Source: Marinobacter fonticola
GTDB taxonomy: Bacteria > Pseudomonadota > Gammaproteobacteria > Pseudomonadales > Oleiphilaceae
Assembly (NCBI RefSeq): GCF_008122265.1
Contig: NZ_CP043042.1
Location: forward strand, 3,782,001 to 3,846,000
Length of the DNA: 64,000 nucleotides
Direction of reading: 5' to 3'
The notes beneath the pieces were generated by a model. That model had not been told where the DNA came from, made no database searches, and was given only the letters and a program-made list of their open reading frames with translations. Below are positions 55,712 to 64,000 of this stretch, one piece after another; the first letter of the stretch is position 1, and each line of letters opens with the position of its first letter. The translations under genes were made by a program, and so were the position numbers.

Positions 55712-57088
55712 ATGAATTCCATCGTCAACGTCCCCGAAAATTTTTCCAACCGTATTCCCACCGTGGAATTTGAAGAGCGCCGCTTCCAGGTCTACACCGA
55801 CCGCCAGCTCGACAAGATCGAAGCCATTCAATCGCTGCCCGAAGACACCCTTTTCGAGATGAAGGTGGTCTCCAGCGTGCTACCGTTTCGGGTCAACGAG
55901 TATGTAATCAACGAGCTCATCAACTGGGACAAGGTCCCCAACGACCCGCTCTATCAATTGGTTTTTCCCCAACGCGAGATGCTCAAGGCCGAGCACTATG
56001 AGCGCATGGCCCAGCTGCATCGCAGTGGCGCCGACAAGAAGGAGATCCAAGCGGTCGCCAAAGAGATTCGCGAGGAACTGAACCCGCATCCGGCGGGCCA
56101 AATGCAGATGAATCTGCCTGAGCTGGATGGCGAAGTTCTCGAGGGCGTGCAGCACAAATACCGGGAAACCGTGCTCTTCTTCCCCGCCCAGGGCCAGACA
56201 TGCCACTCCTACTGCACCTTCTGCTTCCGCTGGGCACAGTTCGTCGGCGATAAAGACCTGAAAATGTCCAGCACCGATGCCGAGAAACTGCACGGCTACC
56301 TGCGCGAACATACCGAGATTTCCGACCTGCTGGTCACCGGCGGCGATCCCATGGTGATGAAAACCAAGAACCTGGTGCAGTACCTGGAGCCATTGCTGGA
56401 GCCAGAGTACGACCACATCCAGACCGTCCGTATCGGTACCAAGGCACTGACCTTCTGGCCATACCGCTTCGTCACCGACAAGGACGCGGACGCGTTGATC
56501 GACCTGTTTGCACGCCTGGTCGACGGCGGCAAGCACGTCGCCATCATGGCCCACTATAACCACTGGCAGGAAATCACCACCGACATCGCCGAAGAAGCGA
56601 TCCGCCGTATCCGCGCTACCGGCGCCGAGATCCGTGCTCAGGGCCCCATTATCAAGCACGTCAACGACGACGCCGAAGCCTGGTCCAAGATGTGGAAGAA
56701 GCAGGTGAAGCTGGGCATCATCCCCTACTACATGTTCGTCGAGCGGGACACCGGCGCAAAGAACTACTTCGAACTCCCACTCGCGCAGGCGTACGACATC
56801 TACCGCGAAGCTATGAAGCAAGTCTCCGGCCTTGGCCGCACCGCCCGCGGCCCCTCCATGAGCGCAGGTCCGGGCAAAGTCGAAGTCCAGGGTATTGCCG
56901 AAATCAAAGGCGAAAAGGTTTTCGTCCTACGCTTCCTCCAGGGCCGCAACCCGGATTGGGTCCAGCGTCCGTTCTTCGCCAAGTACAGCGACACAGCGAC
57001 CTGGCTGCATGAGCTGGAGCCGGCCTTCGGAGAGGAGAAGTTCTTCTTTGAGGACGAATATGAGGCGATGAGGAAGGGGAATGGTTAA
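55712..57088 (+). CDS. KamA-family radical SAM protein (lysine 2,3-aminomutase-like)
   Basis: 458 residues, longer than clostridial KamA (about 416). The radical SAM cluster motif C-x3-C-x2-C is in QTCHSYCTFCFRWAQFV (about residues 165-180), and a GGDP loop (LLVTGGDPMVMKTKNL) follows. Near the C-terminus MSAGPGKVEVQGIAEI may hold the PLP-binding lysine. The substrate need not be lysine; EpmB-like and other KamA relatives differ, and no partner gene settles it. ATG 55712 after GAGGGAGG. Downstream terminator. Confidence 0.82.
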   Translation: MNSIVNVPENFSNRIPTVEFEERRFQVYTDRQLDKIEAIQSLPEDTLFEMKVVSSVLPFRVNEYVINELINWDKVPNDPLYQLVFPQREMLKAEHYERMAQLHRSGADKKEIQAVAKEIREELNPHPAGQMQMNLPELDGEVLEGVQHKYRETVLFFPAQGQTCHSYCTFCFRWAQFVGDKDLKMSSTDAEKLHGYLREHTEISDLLVTGGDPMVMKTKNLVQYLEPLLEPEYDHIQTVRIGTKALTFWPYRFVTDKDADALIDLFARLVDGGKHVAIMAHYNHWQEITTDIAEEAIRRIRATGAEIRAQGPIIKHVNDDAEAWSKMWKKQVKLGIIPYYMFVERDTGAKNYFELPLAQAYDIYREAMKQVSGLGRTARGPSMSAGPGKVEVQGIAEIKGEKVFVLRFLQGRNPDWVQRPFFAKYSDTATWLHELEPAFGEEKFFFEDEYEAMRKGNG

Positions 57089-57111
57089 GCCGCATTCGCA
57101 CGACTCGGAAG

Positions 57112-57135
57112 CCGGACCTTGTGTCCGGTTTTTTT
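57112..57135 (+). terminator. Rho-independent terminator after the KamA-family gene
   Basis: CCGGAC-CTTGT-GTCCGG stem followed by seven T, 24 bases after the stop. Confidence 0.9.
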
Positions 57136-57206
57136 GAGAGCAAAGCAGGTCAATCTGGACGACAAGAACGAGGAAATCTCTACCCCACCCCACGGGGCTA
57201 ACGGGG

Positions 57207-57527
57207 CTAACGCTTCGGCACAAACCCTTCCGGCTTATCCTTCAACCACTCGACGAACGTCCGCAGTTCTTCAAGCGCCAGCAGCTTCTCCCGGGTGTTG
57301 AAGGTCATCCCCAGTTCATATTCCGAGCAGGCTGAGTGAATGGCATTATGGCAAGGTCGGCAGACCCAGAGGGTTCGGGTGATCATGTCTTCACGGCTAA
57401 ACAGTTTCCGGAAGCGCTTCTTGCTGTGCAAACGGCGGGGAATAAGATGGTGCCGTGTGAGCTTGGCCACGGGGCGCTGGCAAAGCTCACAGGCTTCCGG
57501 CTGGGGCGGGAGTTTCAGCATCGTCAC
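57207..57527 (-). CDS. HNH endonuclease-like protein
   Basis: 106 residues. C-x2-C (CELCQRP), the HH of the HNH motif (LTRHHLIPRRL) and C-x2-C-H-x2-I-H (CRPCHNAIHSA) are all present, giving a zinc-bound HNH fold. It is a standalone small protein, with no phage genes around. The C-terminal helix (EELRTFVEWLKDKPEGFVPKR) is conserved in similar proteins. GTG at 57527 or ATG at 57521 could be the start; GGGAG fits both. Confidence 0.82.
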   Translation of the reverse strand: MTMLKLPPQPEACELCQRPVAKLTRHHLIPRRLHSKKRFRKLFSREDMITRTLWVCRPCHNAIHSACSEYELGMTFNTREKLLALEELRTFVEWLKDKPEGFVPKR

Positions 57528-57554
57528 GATACCGCTCCCGCAGCCACCGGTTGA

Positions 57555-58418
57555 TCAGTGCATGAGGGTATACAGTTTACGGCGGTAGGTACGCACATCC
57601 GGATTGCTATTGCCCAGTTTATCGAACAGTTCCACCAGGGTCGTCTTAGCCACGCCCTCTTTGTAGCCGGCATCCACCTGCATCAGACGGATCAGCAGCG
57701 CCATGGCCTCGGCGTTGTTCTCCTTCAGTACGTGCTGGAGCGCCAGCTGGTGCAATGCTTCGCTATCCTTGGGATCGGCTTCCAGCCGCTTTTCCAGCTC
57801 AGCCACCGGGGGTAGCTGGCCCGCCTGTTCCATGAACTTCAGACGGGCGACCAACTGGCGCGCATGAGGCTGCATTTTGTCCTCGGGCGCCAGACTGTCG
57901 AGAATCTGCTGAGCCGTTTCGGCGTCACCAAGCTCCGCCTTGATCTGTGCCAGATCGATGAGCACGGCGGTATCGTTCGGGTCTTGCTGATTCAAAGTGG
58001 TCAGGATGGCCAGTGCGCCCTCGAGATCCCCTTCTTCCCATAGACGGTTGGCCTTGTCGTGGGGGTTCTCTTCCGGCGGCTCGACATGCTTGTCCAGCAC
58101 CTTGCGTATCTCGCCCTCAGTCAATGCGCCGTTGAACCCGTCAACGGCCTGGCCGTTCTTGATCAACATCACCGTGGGCAAGCTGCGGACACCCAGATGG
58201 CCGGTTAGCTCCTGCTGCTCGTCGGCGTTCACCTTAGCCAGGGCGAAGGCGCCTTTGTATTCCGTCGCCAATCGCTCCAATACCGGCATCAACTGCTTGC
58301 AGGGCTCGCACCAATCGGCCCACACATCCACCAGCACCGGCGCCTGCATGGAAGCCTGCAAGACCTTTTCCTGGAAGTTCTCGAGGGTGGCATCAAAGAT
58401 GTAGGACGTCTCACTCAT
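57555..58418 (-). CDS. Thioredoxin-fold TPR protein (CnoX/YbbN-like)
   Basis: 287 residues. N-terminal thioredoxin domain (about 1-110) with the active-site WCEPC motif, then a TPR-like helical region (about 118-287; LEGALAILTTLNQQDPNDTAVLIDLAQIKAELGDAETAQ). This matches CnoX/YbbN, a redox-active holdase that hands clients to GroEL; E. coli CnoX lost the second cysteine, whereas here both are present. It is 27 bases from the HNH gene. Confidence 0.9.
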   Translation of the reverse strand: MSETSYIFDATLENFQEKVLQASMQAPVLVDVWADWCEPCKQLMPVLERLATEYKGAFALAKVNADEQQELTGHLGVRSLPTVMLIKNGQAVDGFNGALTEGEIRKVLDKHVEPPEENPHDKANRLWEEGDLEGALAILTTLNQQDPNDTAVLIDLAQIKAELGDAETAQQILDSLAPEDKMQPHARQLVARLKFMEQAGQLPPVAELEKRLEADPKDSEALHQLALQHVLKENNAEAMALLIRLMQVDAGYKEGVAKTTLVELFDKLGNSNPDVRTYRRKLYTLMH

Positions 58419-58632
58419 GGTGCAAACCTTGTCTGTTATCAGATCGGAGCAAATCCGACGGCAAAAGTGGTGGTAATGAACGAAGCTCTACTATGGAGTC
58501 AATGGCGCTAAATTCAAGCTCCCCGATTACGTACGCAGTGGCTTGAAATTACAGACGGTGCCGTCACATACGAAAGATACTGGTTCACATCTGAAGATAT
58601 TGGTTCACATCTAATAGGGACACAGAGCGACA

Positions 58633-61062
58633 ATGACTGACGCACACCACGACGACGATGAAACCATGGAATATATCGGCAAGGACGAGAACCGGCAAAG
58701 CCTGGCACTGCCCCAGCAGATGATGCCCAAGCGCATGTATCTGCTGCCGGTCCAGAACAGGCCGTTCTTCCCGGCTCAGGTTCAGCCCGTCGTGGTGAAC
58801 CAGGATCCCTGGCAAGAAACCCTTAAGCGCGTTGGCGAAACCGACCATCACGTGGTGGGCCTTTGCTTCGTCGATGCCGATGAGGAGATGAACGTCCCGG
58901 AAAGCGACGACCTGGAAATCATGGGCTGTGCCGCACGGGTTCACCAAAGCCAACGGGAGAGCGGCAAGATCCAGTTCATCGCCCAAGGCCTGCAGCGCTT
59001 CCGTATTGTACAGTGGCTGCGTCGCAAGCCGCCTTACCTGGTGGAAGTCAGCTACCCCCAGGAACCGGAGGAAAATGCGGACGAGCTGAAGGCCTATACG
59101 CTGGCCATTATCAGCGCCATCAAGGATCTGCTGCGCACCAACCCGCTCTACGGTGAAGAGGTGAAACAGTACCTATCCCGCTTCGGGCCGGACGACAGCT
59201 CGCCGCTGGCCGATTTCGGCGCTTCGATGACCAGCGCCAAGGGTCCGGAACTGCAGGATGTACTCGATACCGTACCGCTGCTACGCCGCATGGAGAAAGT
59301 CCTGCTACTGATGCGCAAGGAGCAGGAAGTTGCCCGCTTGCAAGCGGAAATCAACGACGAGGTGAACACCAAGGTCCAGAAGCACCAGCGAGAATTCTTC
59401 CTACGCGAGCAGCTCAAGGTGATCCAGCGCGAACTGGGTATGTCCAAGGACGACAAGACCGCCGACGTGGAGCGGTTCAAAACCCGCATGGCGGAACTGG
59501 AACCACCCGAACACGTGCAGCAGCGCTTCGACGACGAGGTACAGAAGCTATCTGTGCTGGAACAGGGCTCGCCCGAATATGGCGTCACCCGCAACTATCT
59601 CGACTGGCTGACGCAAGTGCCTTGGGGCCGATACTCTGAGGATCACTTCGACCTTGCCGCTGCGCGTCAGGTTCTGGACCGGGATCACGATGGCCTCGAA
59701 GACGTCAAAGACCGCATCATTGAGTTTCTCGCTGAAGGGGCGTACCGCGGAGAAGTTTCGGGCTCCATCGTTTTGCTGGTCGGCCCGCCCGGCGTCGGCA
59801 AGACGTCCGTTGGCCGCTCTGTTGCCGATGCATTAGGTCGCAAGTTCTACCGCTTCAGCCTGGGCGGTATGCGCGACGAAGCGGAGATTAAGGGCCATCG
59901 CCGAACCTATATCGGCGCCATGCCCGGCAAGCTGGTGCAGGCACTGAAGGATTCCCAGGTGTCGAATCCGGTGATCATGTTGGACGAAATCGATAAAGTC
60001 GGCGCTTCTTTTCAGGGCGATCCGGCCTCAGCCCTGCTGGAAACCCTCGACCCGGAGCAGAACAGCGATTTCCTGGACCACTACCTGGATGTGCGCATGG
60101 ACCTGTCCAAGGTTCTGTTCATCTGCACCGCCAACGTGCTGGATACCATTCCGCGTCCGCTGCTCGACCGCATGGATGTCATCCGCCTGTCCGGCTATAT
60201 CACGGAGGAAAAGCTGGCCATCGCCAAGCATCACCTGCTGCCTCGATTGCTCAAAAGAGCGGGACTGCTCAAGAAACAGCTCAACATTACCGACGCCGCC
60301 ATCCGCCAGGTGATCGAAGGTTATGCCCGAGAATCCGGCGTGCGTAACCTGGAAAAGACACTGCACAAAATCGTCCGCAAGGGCATTGTTAAACTGCTGG
60401 AAGAGCCGGATACACCGATCAAGGTCGGTGTTGGCGACCTGCAGGACTTTCTGGGGCAGCCGTACTTCAAAAAGGAGAAGTCGCTTAAGGGTATCGGCGT
60501 GGTGAGCGGCCTGGCTTGGACAGCCATGGGCGGGGCGACGCTGAGCATCGAAGCGTCGCGCATTCATTCCAGCCAGCGCGGTTTCAAACTCACCGGGCAA
60601 CTGGGTGACGTCATGCGGGAGTCGGCGGATATTGCCTACAGTTACGTCTCTTCGAATCTCAAACGCTACAAGGGCGATCCGACGTTTTTCGACAAATCCT
60701 TCGTGCACCTGCACGTCCCCGAGGGCGCGACACCGAAAGACGGCCCCAGCGCAGGCGTCACCATGGCCACCGCCTTGCTGTCCATCGCCCGGAAGGAAGC
60801 ACCCCAGCCGGGCATTGCCATGACCGGCGAATTAACGCTGACAGGCCAGGTGCTCCCCGTGGGGGGCATCCGCGAAAAAGTGATTGCCGCACGGCGCCAG
60901 AAGATCAATACATTAATCTTGCCGGAAGCCAACCGCGGTGATTACGAAGAGTTGCCTGATTATTTGAAAGAGGGACTGGATGTGCATTTCGCGAAGCATT
61001 TTTCGGATGTTTATCCGGTGTGTTTCAGCCACAAACCCCGCGGTGGAACCAGCGTCCATTAA
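58633..61062 (+). CDS. Lon-type ATP-dependent protease
   Basis: 809 residues. LON substrate-binding N-domain (about 35-235; [22 protein letters not shown]), AAA+ module with Walker A G384-PPGVGKT and Walker [12 protein letters not shown], and the Lon protease domain with catalytic Ser-Lys ([10 protein letters not shown]706; REKVIAA, K749). The acidic, His/Asp-rich first 30 residues and PFFPAQVQP differ from classical Lon and recall the second Lon of Pseudomonas (AsrA, PA0779); that assignment is inference. Start ATG 58633 has a weak ribosome-binding site. Confidence 0.93.
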   Translation: MTDAHHDDDETMEYIGKDENRQSLALPQQMMPKRMYLLPVQNRPFFPAQVQPVVVNQDPWQETLKRVGETDHHVVGLCFVDADEEMNVPESDDLEIMGCAARVHQSQRESGKIQFIAQGLQRFRIVQWLRRKPPYLVEVSYPQEPEENADELKAYTLAIISAIKDLLRTNPLYGEEVKQYLSRFGPDDSSPLADFGASMTSAKGPELQDVLDTVPLLRRMEKVLLLMRKEQEVARLQAEINDEVNTKVQKHQREFFLREQLKVIQRELGMSKDDKTADVERFKTRMAELEPPEHVQQRFDDEVQKLSVLEQGSPEYGVTRNYLDWLTQVPWGRYSEDHFDLAAARQVLDRDHDGLEDVKDRIIEFLAEGAYRGEVSGSIVLLVGPPGVGKTSVGRSVADALGRKFYRFSLGGMRDEAEIKGHRRTYIGAMPGKLVQALKDSQVSNPVIMLDEIDKVGASFQGDPASALLETLDPEQNSDFLDHYLDVRMDLSKVLFICTANVLDTIPRPLLDRMDVIRLSGYITEEKLAIAKHHLLPRLLKRAGLLKKQLNITDAAIRQVIEGYARESGVRNLEKTLHKIVRKGIVKLLEEPDTPIKVGVGDLQDFLGQPYFKKEKSLKGIGVVSGLAWTAMGGATLSIEASRIHSSQRGFKLTGQLGDVMRESADIAYSYVSSNLKRYKGDPTFFDKSFVHLHVPEGATPKDGPSAGVTMATALLSIARKEAPQPGIAMTGELTLTGQVLPVGGIREKVIAARRQKINTLILPEANRGDYEELPDYLKEGLDVHFAKHFSDVYPVCFSHKPRGGTSVH

Positions 61063-61087
61063 TCATGCGTCGTAGTTTTACGGCATG

Positions 61088-61120
61088 CCCTGCAGGCCTC
61101 TCTGCCAGCGGCCTGCAGGG
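61088..61120. repeat. Perfect 11-bp hairpin downstream of the Lon gene
   Basis: CCCTGCAGGCC and GGCCTGCAGGG with an 11-base loop, 25 bases after the stop. Likely transcript-end structure. Confidence 0.7.
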
Positions 61121-61239
61121 TCCGGAAAACTTCGTACGCGCAATCCACTATGGCTGGGATTCAAGCCGATACTTATACTTCTAAACATTGAATTCATCGC
61201 AATCGCGTCGAATTCCTGTCATCTGAGAAGAGCCCATTA

Positions 61240-61267
61240 GGCGTCACGTTTGTGGCGTCTTTTTTTT
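61240..61267 (+). terminator. Rho-independent terminator
   Basis: GGCGTCAC-GTTT-GTGGCGTC, an 8-bp stem with two G-U pairs, then seven T. About 180 bases downstream of the Lon gene. Confidence 0.8.
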
Positions 61268-61414
61268 GCTCCGGGAAAGGCTCACGCGCCCGAAGCCCTC
61301 GCCTCCCCCGACATCCGATCAACGGTTGCCGATAAAACGCGCCACCAGATCATGCAGACCAAACAGTGAACTCTCGTGCTTGTAGTCCTTTATCGAGACT
61401 GGTAACTGTGGCCC

Positions 61415-62014
61415 CTAGCGCTTCTTCTGAGCCTTCCAACCGTCTTCACGGTTGATCGGTCCTAAATCGAGAACAGGCGAGGCGTCGATTTCATCCGCAT
61501 CCATCATGTTGGCCACGCGCTGAAGAGAAGCCACGATCATGCTCTGCTCCCATTCGTGGAGGTTCTGGAACTTCTGGATGAACTCTTCCTGCAAAGGCTG
61601 GGGAGCGGAGGCCAGCAGGGCGGCCCCGTCGTCGGTAAGGTGCGCATGAACTTTACGCTTATCCGAGGTGCTGCGTACCCGATACACCAGCTTGCGATGC
61701 TCAAGACGATCGAGGATTGTGGTCACCGTCGCCTGACTCAGACTGACTTTGTCCGCAATGGTCCCAATGGTCACCTGACCGAGATCCCGGATCGTCCGCA
61801 TAATCAGCAACTGGGGCGCCGTAAGCCCGGCATTTTTACTGAGTCGCTTGGAATGAAGATCGGTTGCGCGAATCACGCGCCTGAGAGCGACAAGCACCTG
61901 CTCGTAATTATTCATGAAGGTATCCCACTCTGCCGGATCGGCAAGCTCGCGATTATAGTGTCCCATCTTTTTCGAGTACAAAACTTTCTCGTCCAACATA
62001 CTTTCCAATATCAC
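61415..62014 (-). CDS. MarR family transcriptional regulator
   Basis: 199 residues. Winged HTH at about 65-140 (LTAPQLLIMRTIRDLGQVTIGTIADKVSLSQATVTTILDRLEHRKLVYRVRSTSDKRKVHAHLTDDGAALL), the wing and DKR motif being typical. The N-terminal 40 residues and a C-terminal tail with acidic/Pro segment are extensions. GTG at 62014 is the upstream start with AAGG ahead; ATG 61999 or 61966 are possible. In related halophiles such MarR proteins sit with compatible-solute genes, but none is seen here. Effector unknown. Confidence 0.88.
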   Translation of the reverse strand: MILESMLDEKVLYSKKMGHYNRELADPAEWDTFMNNYEQVLVALRRVIRATDLHSKRLSKNAGLTAPQLLIMRTIRDLGQVTIGTIADKVSLSQATVTTILDRLEHRKLVYRVRSTSDKRKVHAHLTDDGAALLASAPQPLQEEFIQKFQNLHEWEQSMIVASLQRVANMMDADEIDASPVLDLGPINREDGWKAQKKR

Positions 62015-62420
62015 GACCTTGTTGGCCCGCGAAACCTCGAGAAGCTTCCGGCACTGAGGGCGCCAGCCACATCCGGGTTACACATCGGCGCAGACTCTTG
62101 CTCAAAAGACAACGATAGCCATAAACATTGTTTATAACTCTAACTATTTGAGCACGTAAAGTCTAATCAGATGTTTTTACAGGGTTTTGCCTCCTAGCGC
62201 CCGGTGAGGCACTATGCAGGATGCCCGCGCGGAGAGCGGCGGCAAAAGGCCTGAGTGGCCAACCGTTAATCGTTTATGCTTCAAAATAACCAGGACCGTG
62301 ATGACGACATTTAGGGAATGGCTCCCTCAACACCGCTATGCAACGCTTATCCGCACGGAGCTGCCTCATCGCCTCATCGTGCCCCGTTTGTTGCTTAAAG
62401 TTTTGTTCACTAAAACTTTA
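62015..62420. other. Divergent intergenic region (marR / TPR protein)
   Basis: About 400 bases holding a palindromic operator candidate at 62121-62135 and A/T-rich promoter-like sequence around it. An in-frame upstream extension of the next gene exists but looks like leader, not protein. Confidence 0.5.
62121..62135. promoter_or_regulatory. Candidate MarR operator
   Basis: ATAAACATTGTTTAT is a palindrome with 6-bp arms and a 3-base centre, 107 bases upstream of the MarR start, in AT-rich promoter-like sequence. Fits autoregulation and control of the divergent gene. Confidence 0.5.
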
Positions 62421-63362
62421 ATGCTCAAAACGACGTTCCTTGCAGCGACCCTATTCCTTGCCCTGACCGCCCCGATCTCCCTCGCTCAGACCGTGGAGCC
62501 CGCCGAAGAGGAGGCGCCGACAAGCGCTGACGCCGAAGACGTACGCGAGCGCGTGAACGCCCTGGAAGAACCGCTCTATAACCCGTTCGTCGAACGCTAC
62601 CTTCTTGACGAGGTCAAGATACTGCGTACCGAAATGCTGAACACGCGGGCCGAACTGATCGAGAAAGTGGTCGATAAAGAGCTCACTGTGGCGGACAAAA
62701 CCATGTCCTACGCCACCGACACCGTGACCTACTTTTTCTACCTGATTGCCGGTGCCACCTCGATTCTCGTTGTCATCGGCTGGAACTCCATTCGCGATAT
62801 GCGCAACCAGTTGCACAGCGTGGCCGAAAAACGGGTGAACGAACTGGTGGTGGAATACGAGAAGCGCCTGAAATTCATCGAGGAACAGCTGCAGCAGAAG
62901 TCGGACATTATCAATCGGAACCAGGAAGAGATCGAACGCACCAACGAAGTGCACTCCCTATGGCTTAAGGCCAGCCAGGAAACGTCCCAGCAAAACAAGA
63001 TCTCTGTTTACGACCAGATTCTCGATCTGCGCCCGGACGACGTCGAGGCGCTCAGCTACAAAGCCGACGCGGTGCTGGAGCTGAACGAACCCCTATGGGC
63101 CATCAGTTTGTGCCTGCGCGCCCTCAAACTAGCGCCGGAAAACGGCCATGCCCACTACCAGCTGGCGTGCGCCTACGCGGAGATTGGTCGCTGGGAAGAC
63201 GCCATCAAAACCCTCACCAGCGCCATTGAAATGGGCGAGGCCTATCGTGACGATGCCTCGGTGGATCCAAGCTTCGATCGCCTGCGGGATTTCGACCAAT
63301 TCAAACAGCTGGTCAGTCCCGATAATCTGGATGACCCGGACCTGACACCGCCTTCGGCTTGA
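62421..63362 (+). CDS. Membrane-anchored protein with coiled coil and TPR-like repeats
   Basis: 313 residues from ATG 62421, chosen because it begins a normal signal peptide (MLKTTFLAATLFLALTAPISLAQ). Next come a charged helical segment (about 35-95), one transmembrane helix (about 102-122; VTYFFYLIAGATSILVVIGW), a coiled coil (about 130-180) and a C-terminal TPR-like region (about 190-290; YDQILDLRPDDVEALSYKADAVLELN, GHAHYQLACAYAEIGRWEDAIKTL). The earlier in-frame start at 62214 adds a segment with no likely role. No strong ribosome-binding site at 62421. Function not recognised; possibly envelope signalling or scaffold. Confidence 0.75.
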   Translation: MLKTTFLAATLFLALTAPISLAQTVEPAEEEAPTSADAEDVRERVNALEEPLYNPFVERYLLDEVKILRTEMLNTRAELIEKVVDKELTVADKTMSYATDTVTYFFYLIAGATSILVVIGWNSIRDMRNQLHSVAEKRVNELVVEYEKRLKFIEEQLQQKSDIINRNQEEIERTNEVHSLWLKASQETSQQNKISVYDQILDLRPDDVEALSYKADAVLELNEPLWAISLCLRALKLAPENGHAHYQLACAYAEIGRWEDAIKTLTSAIEMGEAYRDDASVDPSFDRLRDFDQFKQLVSPDNLDDPDLTPPSA

Positions 63363-63566
63363 TACTGGCACGAACCCTGCCCGTTTCACGAACTTCGCGA
63401 CTTGAGTCGCTACCGGACAATTGCTTGGTTCTTCTTGCACCGTTTCTTGACAACGAAGAACGGGTGGTGTTTGTTTGTTGCATCGTCACGATTGGCATCG
63501 GCCCTTGTGACTGCATAAAAGATCAAAAAAATATTCTCAGAGATATCCAAGGCAGGACACACCAAC

Positions 63567-64000
63567 ATGAAAACCAAACTGAACAAGCTTGTTGTCGGGG
63601 TAGGCGCTTCTCTGGCCGTTATGGCCGCAGGTACGGCCCACGCCGAAATCAAAATCGGTATCGCGGGGCCGATGACCGGTGCTGTCGCTCAATACGGCGA
63701 CATGCAATTCTCCGGCGCTCGCATGGCGATTGAGCAAATCAACAAGAATGGCGGCGTGATGGGAGAAGAGCTTGTCGCGGTCGAACAGGACGACGTTTGC
63801 GATCCGAAACAGGCCGTCTCCGTAGCCAACAACATGGTCAACGAAGGCGTGCGCTACGTGGTGGGTCATCTGTGCTCCAGCTCCACGCAACCGGCGTCCG
63901 ACATCTACGAGGATGAAGGCATCCTGATGGTGACGCCGGCCTCCACCAGCCCGGCGATCACCGAGCGCGGCTACGAGCTGGTCTTCCGCACTATCGGCTT
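63567..64000 (+). CDS. Branched-chain amino acid ABC transporter substrate-binding protein (3' truncated by window edge)
   Basis: About 144 residues present of roughly 370. Signal peptide (about 1-26, MKTKLNKLVVGVG...GTAHA-E), then a type-1 periplasmic binding fold of the LivJ/LivK/BraC class: IKIGIAGPMTGAVAQYGDMQFSGARMAIEQIN, VVGHLCSSSTQPASDIYEDEGILMVTPASTSPAITERG. The ligand is probably leucine, isoleucine or valine, though relatives bind other amides. Shine-Dalgarno GGCAGGAC, then ATG 63567. Permease and ATPase genes would lie beyond the window. Confidence 0.92.
   Translation, partial: MKTKLNKLVVGVGASLAVMAAGTAHAEIKIGIAGPMTGAVAQYGDMQFSGARMAIEQINKNGGVMGEELVAVEQDDVCDPKQAVSVANNMVNEGVRYVVGHLCSSSTQPASDIYEDEGILMVTPASTSPAITERGYELVFRTIG

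Larger units (their letters stand above)
61063..61414. other. Convergent intergenic region Lon / MarR
   Basis: About 350 bases with the hairpin and terminator described separately. No gene is supported. Confidence 0.6.

Overview
The window is one contiguous piece of a gammaproteobacterial chromosome of moderately high GC. Gene content and order (gpmI-envC-ctpA-yibQ-like, hisBHAF, asmA-mutY-yggX-tRNA-Phe, an aru-type arginine succinyltransferase cluster in Pseudomonas order with an AraC-type ArgR, aceEF, lutABC) fit a marine Marinobacter-like or Pseudomonas-related organism. This is inference from synteny and protein character; no search was run.

Layout. 1-4.7 kb: end of gpmI, then the cell-wall group envC, ctpA and a divergent polysaccharide deacetylase. 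4.8-8.3 kb (minus): hisB-hisH-hisA-hisF and an SRPBCC protein. 8.6-12.5 kb: asmA-like, mutY, yggX (preceded by a long hairpin) and tRNA-Phe with a clear promoter and terminator. 12.7-21.2 kb: a defence block downstream of tRNA-Phe, made of a type I restriction-modification system (hsdR, hsdM, hsdS) with an Abi_2/HEPN gene as its last, translationally overlapping cistron, an Mrr-like restriction endonuclease, and a decayed CopG-type antitoxin gene. 21.4-25.2 kb: a Crp/Fnr regulator whose stop codon lies inside a 272-bp palindromic element, plus small conserved proteins. 25.3-42.4 kb: arginine uptake and catabolism, with an arginine/ornithine-type ABC transporter and astE on plus, and astC-aruF-aruG-astD-astB and argR on minus. 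Two 16-bp direct repeats 22 bp apart upstream of astC match the Pseudomonas ArgR half-site consensus as I recall it. An RND efflux pair with a divergent TetR regulator is inserted in this region. 42.4-46.9 kb: an exonuclease/GIY-YIG fusion, a DcaP-like porin, an AT-rich orphan secreted protein, and an unannotated 36-residue protein with a strong Shine-Dalgarno behind a sigma-54-like promoter. 47-51.8 kb (minus): aceEF. 52.4-57.1 kb: lutABC and a KamA-family radical SAM enzyme. 57.2-64 kb: HNH protein, CnoX-like thioredoxin, a Lon-type protease, a MarR regulator, a membrane/TPR protein and the start of a branched-chain amino-acid binding protein.

The most interesting parts are the RM operon with a HEPN passenger (a possible PrrC-like guard), the 36-residue protein with its leader, the compound palindrome that ends the crp-like gene, and a 138-bp MITE with 6-bp target duplication inserted inside another repeat whose intact relative sits 1.7 kb away.
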